Shown: one piece after another, positions 1-5,351 of the stretch
Position numbering within the stretch: position 1 is the first letter of the stretch
Layout of the letters: each line of letters opens with the position of its first letter
Source: a bacterium
Lineage (GTDB): Bacteria; Verrucomicrobiota; Verrucomicrobiia; Limisphaerales; J093
DNA length: 5,351 nucleotides
Direction: 5' to 3'
Assembly: GCA_021784265.1 (NCBI GenBank)
Contig: JAJXTA010000269.1
Coordinates: forward strand, 1-5,351
Translations under genes and position numbers: made by a program
The notes under the pieces: model-generated
The model's input: only the letters and a program-made list of their open reading frames with translations
Told to the model about the DNA's origin: nothing
Databases searched by the model: none

Positions 1-140
1 TCCGGCATGACGGGCGCGCCAACGTGCTGGCGGCCGACGGCCACGCCACCGGCGCGCGTCCCGTGCCCGGTTCGCTCGACCCGCGCCTGCCGCCCCAACT
101 GGTGGGCTGGCTGCGGCCCGAGTTGCACACCTTTCCCTAA
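1..140 (+). CDS. C-terminal fragment of a prepilin-like protein with an H-X9-DG motif (5' end outside window)
   Basis: The frame starting at base 3 stays open for 45 codons and stops at TAA 138-140. Near its start it reads RHDGRANVLAADGH: a histidine (codon 6-8), nine residues, then Asp-Gly (36-41). This is the H-X9-DG signature that closes many prepilin-type (DUF1559-like or short pseudopilin-like) proteins of Verrucomicrobiota, Planctomycetota and Lentisphaerota. Such proteins normally begin with a type IV prepilin leader and one membrane helix, and are thought to be handled by a type II secretion-like pseudopilus. That N-terminal part lies outside the window, so the subfamily cannot be fixed. 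The rest of the tail is proline-rich and ends in a hydrophobic stretch around VGWLRPELHTFP. Codon use (G or C in most third positions) supports this frame. No clear terminator follows the stop. Confidence 0.8.
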   Translation, partial: RHDGRANVLAADGHATGARPVPGSLDPRLPPQLVGWLRPELHTFP

Positions 141-209
141 GTGCCCCAACCCCGCACGACGCTGCCGTTCGTCCGCCCGATTTGGCCGGGGGCGCGGCAC
201 GGAATGCTG

Positions 210-238
210 TTGTCACTCCGCGGCCGCGCCGCTAGCCT
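210..238 (+). promoter_or_regulatory. Weak sigma70-like promoter candidate upstream of the DUF1080 gene
   Basis: TTGTCA at 210-215 matches five of six bases of a consensus -35 box. It is followed after 17 bp by TAGCCT at 233-238, which matches the -10 consensus at only three positions. Transcription would begin around 245, leaving about 37 bases before the ATG at 282. The position is sensible, since the 141-bp gap between the H-X9-DG gene and the DUF1080 gene is the only place for a promoter of the two downstream genes. The match is weak, however, and such a pair can occur by chance. The rest of the gap (141-281) shows nothing else I can support. Confidence 0.2.
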
Positions 239-281
239 GGGCGCGTTCTCCAAACATAAGACCGTTGCCGTTTGACACGTT

Positions 282-1007
282 ATGAAGAAGCATTCGTTCC
301 GCTGGGTGAGTCCGCTCCTGTTGGGCCTGGGGTTGTCCCTTCCCCTGGGTTTTGCCGCCGATACCGAACCGGGCTTTGTCAGCCTGTTCAACGGCACCGA
401 CCTCAGCGGCTGGGACGGCAGTCCGGACCTCTGGTCGGTCCAGGACGGCGCCATCACCGGTCGCACCACCAAGGAGCATCCGGCCAAGAGCAACACCTTC
501 CTGATTTGGAAGGGGGGAACCGTCGAGGATTTCGAGCTGCGGTGTTCGTTCAAGCTGACCCCGGGCGACGAGGCCGGTTTTGCCAACTCCGGGGTCCAGT
601 ACCGCAGCAAGGTGGCCGATCCCAGCTACTGGGTCGTGGGGGGTTACCAGGCGGACATGGAGGCCGGGCCAACCTACACCGGCATTCTGTATGAGGAACG
701 GGGCCGCGGTATTCTGGCGACACGCGGCCAGATGGTGCGGATCGAGGCGGATGGGACCAAACGCGTGGTCGGGACGATGGGGACTTCGGCCGATGTCGCC
801 ACGGCCATCAAACAGGGGGATTGGAACGATTACGTCATCATCGCGCGCGGCAACCACCTTACCCAGGTCATCAACGGGCGGGTCACCGTGGACGTGACCG
901 ATGACGAGGTGGCTAAACGCGCCATGTCCGGCGTCCTGGCCCTCCAACTGCACGCCGGCCACCCGATGATGGTCCAATTCAAGGACCTGCGCCTCAAGCG
1001 GCTCTAG
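282..1007 (+). CDS. Secreted DUF1080 protein (3-keto-disaccharide hydrolase fold)
   Basis: This 241-residue protein carries one DUF1080 (PF06439) domain, a concanavalin/LamG-like jelly roll. Some members hydrolyse 3-keto-glycosides or act on related sugars outside the cytoplasm; the substrate here is unknown. Residues 1-25 form a Sec signal peptide: lysines and an arginine, a Leu/Gly-rich core at about 11-23, then probable cleavage after GFA. The domain starts with the family hallmark SLFNGTDLSGW (34-44). It continues with WSVQDGAITG (51-60), DFELRCSFKL (83-92), FANSGVQYRS (100-109) and GGYQADM (120-126). It ends with WNDYVIIARGN (181-191), INGR and the terminal LQLHAGHPMMVQFKDLRLK. All the usual segments are present, so the protein looks complete. 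The ATG at 282 is chosen because it precedes the signal peptide directly. No good Shine-Dalgarno is visible, which is not rare in these phyla. The propeller gene begins 67 bp downstream on the same strand, suggesting co-transcription. Confidence 0.93.
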   Translation: MKKHSFRWVSPLLLGLGLSLPLGFAADTEPGFVSLFNGTDLSGWDGSPDLWSVQDGAITGRTTKEHPAKSNTFLIWKGGTVEDFELRCSFKLTPGDEAGFANSGVQYRSKVADPSYWVVGGYQADMEAGPTYTGILYEERGRGILATRGQMVRIEADGTKRVVGTMGTSADVATAIKQGDWNDYVIIARGNHLTQVINGRVTVDVTDDEVAKRAMSGVLALQLHAGHPMMVQFKDLRLKRL

Positions 1008-1052
1008 CCCCGGGCGGGGACCACGGTCGGCCGGTCAAACAGGCTCGTCCCG

Positions 1053-1068
1053 TCCCGTCGAGCGGGAG
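1053..1068 (+). promoter_or_regulatory. Ribosome binding site of the propeller gene, inside a small hairpin
   Basis: GGGAG at 1064-1068 lies 6 bases before the ATG at 1075 and is the best Shine-Dalgarno in the window's left half. It overlaps a perfect 5-bp inverted repeat: TCCCG at 1053-1057 pairs with CGGGA at 1063-1067 across the loop TCGAG. If this forms in the mRNA, the ribosome site would be partly hidden. The ribosome site is well placed and credible. The hairpin is short, and its regulatory meaning is only a possibility. Confidence 0.45.
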
Positions 1069-1074
1069 CGTATC

Positions 1075-2598
1075 ATGAACGCCATCGGCCTGAGGCCCGC
1101 GGCACTGTTGGCGGGCACCTTGCTCGCCGCCGCGGCCGCCGGCGGTCCGCGCGCCGCCGACCAGCCCCAATGGGGTGAGCGCTTTTCCCGCAACATGGTG
1201 TCGCCGGAGCGGGACCTTCCCGACTCGTTCGATCCGAAGACCGGCAAGAACGTCGCCTGGTCGGTCCAATTGGGGACCGAGACGCATTCGACCCCGATCA
1301 TCGCCGGCGGGCGCGTGTACATCGGCACCAACAACGGCGAACCGCGCGATCCGAAACACCAGGGCGACCGCGGGGTGTTAATGTGCTTTGCCGAAAAGGA
1401 TGGCCGGTTTCTCTGGCAGTTGGTGGTGCCCAAACGCGAGGACGACCCCTATCTCGACTGGCCCAACAGCGGGATCGCCTCCCCGGCGACCGTCGAGGGC
1501 GATCGCGTGTACATCGTCAGCAACCGGGGGGAGGTGATGTGCCTGGACGCGCAGGGGATGGCCAACGGCAACGATGGGCCGTTCCGGGACGAAGGCCGGC
1601 ACATGACCCCGCGCGGCGCCGCCTTGCTCGAGCCGGGGCCGACGGATGCCGACATTCTTTGGCTGTTCGACCTCGTCAGCGGCGCCGGCATCTATTCCCA
1701 CGACGCCGCGCACAGCTCGATCCTGGTGGTGGGCCCCTACCTCTATCTCAACACCGGCACGGGCGTGGACAATACCCATCGGCGCATCCGCACGCCCAAC
1801 GCGCCGAGCCTGGTCGTGCTGGACAAGGCCACCGGCCGGCTCGTGGCGCGCGACCAAGAACAGATCGCCCCGCGCATCTTCCACTCGACCTGGGCATCCC
1901 CCGCGCTCGGCGTGGTTCACGGGCGGCCGCTGATCTTCTTCGCCGGCGGGGACGGCGTGGTTTATGCCTTCGAGACTGTCCCCACGAACCCGCCGCCGGG
2001 CGAGGTGTTGAGCCTCAAGAAAGTCTGGCAGTTCGATTTCGACCCCACCGGTCCCAAAGGGGACGTGCACCCGTTCCTCACGAACCGACGGGAAGGACCA
2101 AGCAACATCTACGGCATGCCCGTTTTTGCCGAAGACCGGCTCTTTGTGGCCGGCGGAGGGGACGTGTTTTGGGGCAAGACCCAGGCCTGGCTGAAGTGCG
2201 TCGATCCGACCGGCACCGGTGATATCACCCAATCGGGCTTGGTTTGGTCCTGCCCGCTGTCGCGCCACACCCTCTCGACCGCCGCGGTGTGCGACGGCTT
2301 GGTCTTCGTGTCCGATTGCGGGCACGAGGTCCATTGCATCGATGCTCGCACCGGCCAGCCGAATTGGGCGCTGCAGACGCGCGGGGAGATGTGGGCCTCG
2401 CCGCTGGTGGCCGACGGCAAGGTGTACCTCGGCACGCGCAGCGGCGATTTCTGGGTCCTGGCGGCGAGCAAGGAAAAGAAGGTCCTGAGCACGATTGACC
2501 TGGGCAGTCCCATCAGCGCCACTGTCACGGCCGCGAACCGCACCCTCTACATCGCCACCATGACCCACCTCTACGCCGTCCGGAAGAAGGCCGAGTAA
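1075..2598 (+). CDS. Secreted PQQ-like (BamB-type) beta-propeller protein
   Basis: This 507-residue exported protein is built from repeated PQQ-like/quinoprotein-type beta-propeller blades. Residues 1-27 look like a Sec signal peptide: an arginine, an Ala/Leu-rich core, and probable cleavage after PRA, before ADQPQWG. Blade strands show the recurring pattern 'S-P-x-(hydrophobic)-x-x-G-x-(hydrophobic)-Y-(hydrophobic)-G-T/S'. Examples are STPIIAGGRVYIGTNNG (72-88), ASPATVEGDRVYIVSNRGEV, SSILVVGPYLYLNTGTG, and near the end ASPLVADGKVYLGTRSGDF and ATVTAANRTLYIATM. Each is followed by a 'D-x-x-T/D-G' turn such as CIDARTGQPNWAL. I count about seven or eight blades, enough for a closed propeller. 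I do not recognise the metal- and cofactor-binding set of a true PQQ dehydrogenase, so a scaffold, binding or regulatory role is as likely as an enzyme. It follows the DUF1080 gene closely and probably shares its transcript. The end is convergent with the next gene, 15 bp away. Confidence 0.92.
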   Translation: MNAIGLRPAALLAGTLLAAAAAGGPRAADQPQWGERFSRNMVSPERDLPDSFDPKTGKNVAWSVQLGTETHSTPIIAGGRVYIGTNNGEPRDPKHQGDRGVLMCFAEKDGRFLWQLVVPKREDDPYLDWPNSGIASPATVEGDRVYIVSNRGEVMCLDAQGMANGNDGPFRDEGRHMTPRGAALLEPGPTDADILWLFDLVSGAGIYSHDAAHSSILVVGPYLYLNTGTGVDNTHRRIRTPNAPSLVVLDKATGRLVARDQEQIAPRIFHSTWASPALGVVHGRPLIFFAGGDGVVYAFETVPTNPPPGEVLSLKKVWQFDFDPTGPKGDVHPFLTNRREGPSNIYGMPVFAEDRLFVAGGGDVFWGKTQAWLKCVDPTGTGDITQSGLVWSCPLSRHTLSTAAVCDGLVFVSDCGHEVHCIDARTGQPNWALQTRGEMWASPLVADGKVYLGTRSGDFWVLAASKEKKVLSTIDLGSPISATVTAANRTLYIATMTHLYAVRKKAE

Positions 2599-2613
2599 CC
2601 CCGACTGCGGACC

Positions 2614-4583
2614 TCATCCCACCTGGCCGAGCGAGCCCAACTCAAGTCCCGCGGGAACGATACGCTTGCAGCCCAGGGCGGCGGCCCCGCCGGCCTTGTG
2701 CTGGGCTGGTATCTGGTCCTCGCGCTTCTCCTCGAACAGAAGGAAGCGAGGTTGCTCGGGGAAGGGTTTGCCCTCACTGATGAGCCTGCTGAGGCCGCGC
2801 CTCTCGGCGCGGTGAGTGCGCCGGCGGCGCCGCGGGCCATAGACCCAGTTAGACGGGGGGGTGGCGGCTGCTTTGGCGGTGGCGACGATGGCGTCGAGTT
2901 TGGCGTTGAGTTCGGCACGCGCGTCCGGCAGGAGCTCGGCGGGATGAATGAGGTCGGCGAGAAGGTGGTAGTTGCGTTTGAATAGGAGCTGCTTCAACCC
3001 TATTTTCTCGTAGAAGTTCTTGAAGAGGGGATCGAGAAAATCATCGGTGATCTTGAGGTCGGGTGAAGAGGGCGGCGGCTTGTTGGTTATACGCAAGGCA
3101 TTTTCAAGCTCGGCGATGCACTCCTGCATCACTCGGGCGCGGCGGTCGGCTTGGGCCCGGCCGAAGAGGTCGTCCTCCTGATCGTGACGAGCGAAGCGCT
3201 CGAGGACCTGGGGGGTCACGATGTAGTTTTCGATTTCGCGCCGTTGCCAGCAGAGGATCTGGAGCCCAGCCGCCGAGTCGGGCGAGGGATGAATCCGGTC
3301 GAAGATGGCCAGACCAGCGAGGTCCGGCTTGGCCTCACGGAGGCCGTGAAAAGTGTCACGGGCGTGATCAGGGATGTTAGTCTTGATATAATGGACGGGG
3401 GGTGACTCCAGAACGGCGGCCGCCGGGTGGGCGAGCTTCCGGGCGAGCGAGCGGAGAATTGCGAGATCGGTGGAGCCCTCGAGAAAGAGCATCCACCCCT
3501 TGCTCTCGGCAAGATAATAGAGGTCGAATCGAATGCTCTGGAGGGCCTTGGCGGCCTGGCTTTTCTGGCGGCTGTCGAGGCGGTGGGGCGCGCCGACGAA
3601 GGCGACCACTACGTCACGCTCAGCGGCCTCGTTGAGCACCACCTCCGAATGGCTAGCGGCGATGATTTGGCTGCCCTTATCTCTGGCGACGTCCGTGAGC
3701 AGGTTGTAAATCTCGCGCTGCCGAACGATTTCCAAATGGGCGTCGGGCTCATCCAACAGGAGCGCGCTCCTGGGGTTCTGATGGAGGTAGGCGAGCAGGA
3801 GAAGGGTTTGTTGGAAGCCCCGGCCGGCGCAGGCCAGGTCGAGGGCGAGACCGGCTTGTTCGTACCGCATGCGGATTTCGCCGCGTTCGGGGACGTAAAC
3901 CGGAGGGAGCAGTCTGACACTAAAGAGCCGCTCGATGCAGCCTGCCAGTTCGGTCCAGAGGGCGGGGTTTTCGCCGGTATGCACGCGATGGCAGAGGTTA
4001 CGCAGCACCTCGGCCGTGCGCCCCTGGCCGATCAACACGCTGATTTCTCCCGGCTCCTTGCGGAATTCCTCGGAGGCCAAGCCGGACATTGGGGGAAGGT
4101 ACGCAACACGACTGCCGAGCGCGAGCGCGAGGAGCTGGTCGCGCTGGTCCTTGGCTTCGGGCCAATTGAGGGCGCGACAATAAAACGATTCCTCGTTGGC
4201 AAAGTCGAATTCCATGCCCAACGACCAGGCCTGCCCCTGGCTGACGCCGTCCAGGGTGATTTCAAAAGTGACGTTGCTGGTCTTTGGTCTGCCGCTGGCG
4301 CGGTCGATGTCCCGCACGTGCAAGCCGCGCCAGAGCAAGCGGGCGCTGGGAATGGGAATGGAAAAGAGGTCGCGGCGGTTAAGGGTTACCCCTGTGCGCT
4401 CGCGGGCTGTGCTGTCCTTGCGTTTCTCGGCCCACTTGCGGAGGCCAATATCCAAAGTGTCAAGGCTTGAAGGGCGGTGGTTTTGCCGGAGTTGTTCGGG
4501 CCAATGAACACAACGGCGTCAGCGAGCGGGACTTCAGCGTGCTCCAGCCTCTTGAAATTGTCGATTGTCAGTTTGGTAAACAC
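2614..4583 (-). CDS. OLD-family AAA ATPase with C-terminal TOPRIM domain, interrupted by a single frameshift
   Basis: Two minus-strand frames together make one protein of about 656 residues. The first runs from the GTG at 4583 and encodes an ABC/SMC-like ATPase start: MFTKLTIDNFKRLEHAEVPL, then Walker A GPNNSGKT (residues 28-35, DNA 4479-4502). It reads ALTLW and then loses homology. The other frame takes over at DIGLRKW (from 4452) and runs to the TGA at 2614-2616. It holds the signature-like ACAGRGFQQTLLLLAYL (about residue 251 onward), Walker B with the LLLDEPDAHLE D-loop (about 275), and the switch histidine in AASHSEVVLNEA (about 309). The TOPRIM glutamate lies in LFLEGSTDLAILRSL (about 370), followed by IFDRIH (about 428) and REIENY (about 450). 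OLD and related proteins are ATP-driven nucleases often found in phage-defence loci. The usual DxD of TOPRIM reads D-R-I here. The last 80 or so residues, starting near an arginine run, do not resemble the family. A missing G within TTTGG is the simplest cause of the break. A pseudogene or a sequencing error are both possible. Confidence 0.88.
4450..4455 (-). other. Frameshift site in the OLD/TOPRIM ATPase gene
   Basis: On the coding strand the text is ACACTTTGGATATTGG. Upstream homology reads T-L-W in one frame; downstream homology reads D-I-G-L-R-K-W in the frame one base back. Adding one G to make TTTGGGATATT joins them as LTLWDIGLRKW without losing a residue, which places the lesion at the two plus-strand C residues 4452-4453. 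No canonical slippery heptamer of the X-XXY-YYZ type is present, so programmed frameshifting is less likely than a one-base deletion or an assembly error. Without correction, translation from 4583 ends at the TAA at 4386-4388 after 65 residues. Confidence 0.75.
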
Positions 4584-4590
4584 GAGCGGG

Positions 4591-4594
4591 TCCT
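4591..4594 (-). promoter_or_regulatory. Ribosome binding site supporting the GTG start at 4583
   Basis: On the minus strand AGGA lies 7 bases before the GTG at 4583-4581. This decides that start over later GTG or TTG codons, which would remove the Walker A segment. The TAG stop of the preceding remnant frame (4595-4593) overlaps the AGGA. Such an arrangement allows translational coupling and suggests the two frames once belonged to one operon. Confidence 0.6.
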
Positions 4595-4878
4595 ATGGTT
4601 TAGAGGAGATGCCGGGTTTGTAGTCGGTGAAACCAGCGGCGAGAGAGGCGAGCGACTTGGCCCCCTGGTTCCCGAACCACGTTTCCAAGGGGTTTTCGTC
4701 CACCGGCAAGGCCAAGCGGCGCTCCTTTTGCCGCCGCTGGTGAAGGTAGCTCCAGGCGATAAGGCGGGAGGAGTTTCCCGCAGGCCGTGCCGCGCGGCGA
4801 CTCATCAGCAGAGAACCGGCGCTGCTCAGGGATCAGCAGCGCCTCGGGCGAGGTCGGAAGCTCAGGGTGCGGTGCCAT
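4593..4878 (-). pseudogene. Frame-broken coding remnant upstream of the ATPase, possibly helicase-derived at its N-terminus
   Basis: Two adjoining minus-strand frames look coding. From the ATG at 4878 one reads MAPHPELPTSPEALLIPEQ, then RRFSADE and, slightly later, GKLLPP. This resembles, from memory, the opening of some large DEAD/DEAH (type III restriction-like) helicases, where a 'W/F-P-A-D-E ... K-L-L-P-P' run is common; I cannot verify it. The other frame becomes convincing after about 4775. It reads RLIAWSYLHQRRQKERRLAL, then PVDENPLETWFGNQGAKS, and ends with FTDYKPGISSKP and a TAG at 4595-4593; its third positions are strongly G/C. That frame alone has an ATG at 4805 (70 residues). I do not recognise this C-terminal part. 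The two frames together are far too short for a helicase, so an internal deletion plus a frameshift is the best reading. A small intact 70-residue gene is the alternative. Its stop overlaps the ATPase ribosome site. Confidence 0.4.
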
Positions 4879-4924
4879 GCCGTGCTCGGTGGCAGCGTAG
4901 CGAGAAGCGGCGCTTGGACACAAC

Positions 4925-5236
4925 GTGAAACGGGGTCGCCCGCCCGCTCGCGGCCGCCCTCCGGGTGTTGCCGGTGACCGTCCTCACCGGCGCCCGCCAG
5001 CCCGGCAAGACGACCTTGGTCAAGCCGCTCGCCCCTCCCGCGCCTACTTCACGCTGGACGATTTCGGCGTGCTCGATCAGGCCGAGCGTCAGCCCGACTC
5101 CTTGCTGCGCGCCCGGCCGCTGACGCTGGACGAGGTGCCACGCGCGCTCGCGCTCGGCGACGCCGCCCGTCGCCAGGATGATCTGAAGGCGAACCGGGTG
5201 GACGTTGCCGCTCTTGTGGTGGAGGTGGTCCGATAA
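4925..5236 (+). pseudogene. Truncated, frameshifted remnant of an AAA_14/DUF4143-type ATPase
   Basis: The open frame from the GTG at 4925 gives 103 residues, but homology is split between two frames. The frame through 4947-5036 reads LAAALRVLPVTVLTGARQ followed by PGKTTLVKPLA. This is the N-terminal Walker A region (consensus like GxRQxGKTTL, lysine codon 5007-5009) of AAA_14 ATPases, which usually carry a C-terminal DUF4143 domain and total about 400 residues. That frame has a stop at 4926-4928, so it has no start of its own. From about 5039 the annotated frame carries on with RAYFTLDDFGVLDQAERQPD, then SLL and the Walker B-like LTLDEV (5120-5137). The shift between frames is one base near 5034-5039, with an opposite shift near 4930-4945. 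After the Walker B segment the family pattern stops, and a tail rich in Ala, Val and Arg runs to the TAA at 5234-5236. The rest of the ATPase and all of DUF4143 are missing, so this is almost certainly non-functional. A weak GGA lies 6 bases before the GTG. Confidence 0.6.
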
Positions 5237-5251
5237 TCCGGTCTCGCGACC

Positions 5252-5269
5252 CCGGCGGGTTGGCGCCGG
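5252..5269. terminator. Small GC-rich inverted repeat between two convergent coding ends
   Basis: CCGGCG at 5252-5257 pairs perfectly with CGCCGG at 5264-5269 around the loop GGTTGG. It sits between the stop of the AAA_14 remnant (5236) and the stop of the minus-strand tail (5276), where a shared terminator would be expected. There is no T-tract on either side, and in DNA this GC-rich a 6-bp repeat can arise by chance, so this is only a weak candidate. Confidence 0.2.
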
Positions 5270-5275
5270 CGCGGG

Positions 5276-5351
5276 TCACTCGGGGTCCGGGTACTGCTTG
5301 GGCGGCGTGCCGCTGGCCTCGAGGACGGTCGGAGCGGCACCCGCGGTCTCG
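5276..5351 (-). CDS. C-terminal tail of an unidentified minus-strand gene (5' part outside window)
   Basis: The minus-strand frame is open from the window edge to a TGA at 5278-5276. It encodes 24 residues, starting ETAGAAPTVLEASG and ending TPPKQYPDPE. Third codon positions are almost all G or C, and the Pro/Lys/Asp/Glu-rich ending is typical of an exposed C-terminus, so it looks like a true gene end rather than chance. The fragment is too short to name a family. It converges with the AAA_14 remnant with 39 bases between the two stops. Confidence 0.4.
   Translation of the reverse strand, partial: ETAGAAPTVLEASGTPPKQYPDPE

Noticed and set aside
213..977. A 254-codon open frame on the minus strand opposite the DUF1080 gene
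   Set aside because: The plus-strand product carries complete DUF1080 hallmarks, so the antisense frame is a by-product of codon bias.
1008..1019. CCCCGGGCGGGG after the DUF1080 stop as a terminator
   Set aside because: Only a 4-bp stem with a 4-base loop is possible and no T-tract follows. The next gene begins soon after in the same direction.
1378..2568. A 396-codon open frame on the minus strand opposite the propeller gene
   Set aside because: The plus-strand frame has a signal peptide and repeated propeller strands; the antisense product is rich in His, Gly and Arg without motifs.
4386..4455. Programmed -1 frameshifting to make the full OLD/TOPRIM protein
   Set aside because: The shift point CTTTGGATA has no canonical slippery heptamer, and I see no clear stimulatory hairpin just downstream. 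A one-base deletion or sequence error explains it more simply.
3427..4470. A 347-codon open frame on the plus strand opposite the OLD/TOPRIM gene
   Set aside because: It is antisense to a frame carrying signature, Walker B and TOPRIM motifs. Its translation shows no domain and results from high GC lacking stops.
1..5351. CRISPR array, tRNA/rRNA gene, insertion sequence or attachment site
   Set aside because: I saw no regularly spaced repeats, no cloverleaf or rRNA-like stretch, no transposase motifs and no terminal inverted repeats flanking a segment.

Overview
The window is GC-rich DNA that looks like a Verrucomicrobiota chromosome, with Planctomycetota or Lentisphaerota as alternatives. 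The indicators are a prepilin-type H-X9-DG C-terminus, a secreted DUF1080 (3-keto-disaccharide hydrolase fold) protein and a secreted PQQ-like beta-propeller protein. These families are expanded and often adjacent in those phyla. Phylum assignment is an inference from gene content.

Layout, left to right: (1) 1-140, the last 45 codons of a plus-strand gene ending in the H-X9-DG motif of type II secretion/pseudopilin-like proteins. (2) 141-281, an intergenic stretch with at most a weak promoter candidate. (3) 282-1007 and 1075-2598, two plus-strand genes for exported proteins separated by 67 bp, probably one transcription unit for periplasmic or extracellular carbohydrate-related work. (4) 2614-4583 on the minus strand, convergent with the propeller gene across 15 bp, an OLD-type ATPase with a C-terminal TOPRIM domain, a family associated with DNA processing and phage defence. 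Its reading frame is broken once, near 4452, by what looks like one missing base. (5) 4593-4878 minus, a short, frame-broken coding remnant whose stop overlaps the ATPase ribosome binding site. (6) 4925-5236 plus, a truncated, frame-shuffled remnant of an AAA_14/DUF4143-type ATPase. (7) 5276-5351 minus, the C-terminal tail of a gene that enters from the right.

The left half is an intact exported-protein cassette. The right half looks like a decaying accessory or defence patch: one nearly complete nuclease-ATPase with fragments of at least two other genes beside it. I see no RNA gene, CRISPR array, insertion sequence or convincing new system. The most distinctive points are the single-base break in the OLD/TOPRIM gene, its odd arginine-rich C-terminal extension, and the cluster of partial genes upstream of it.
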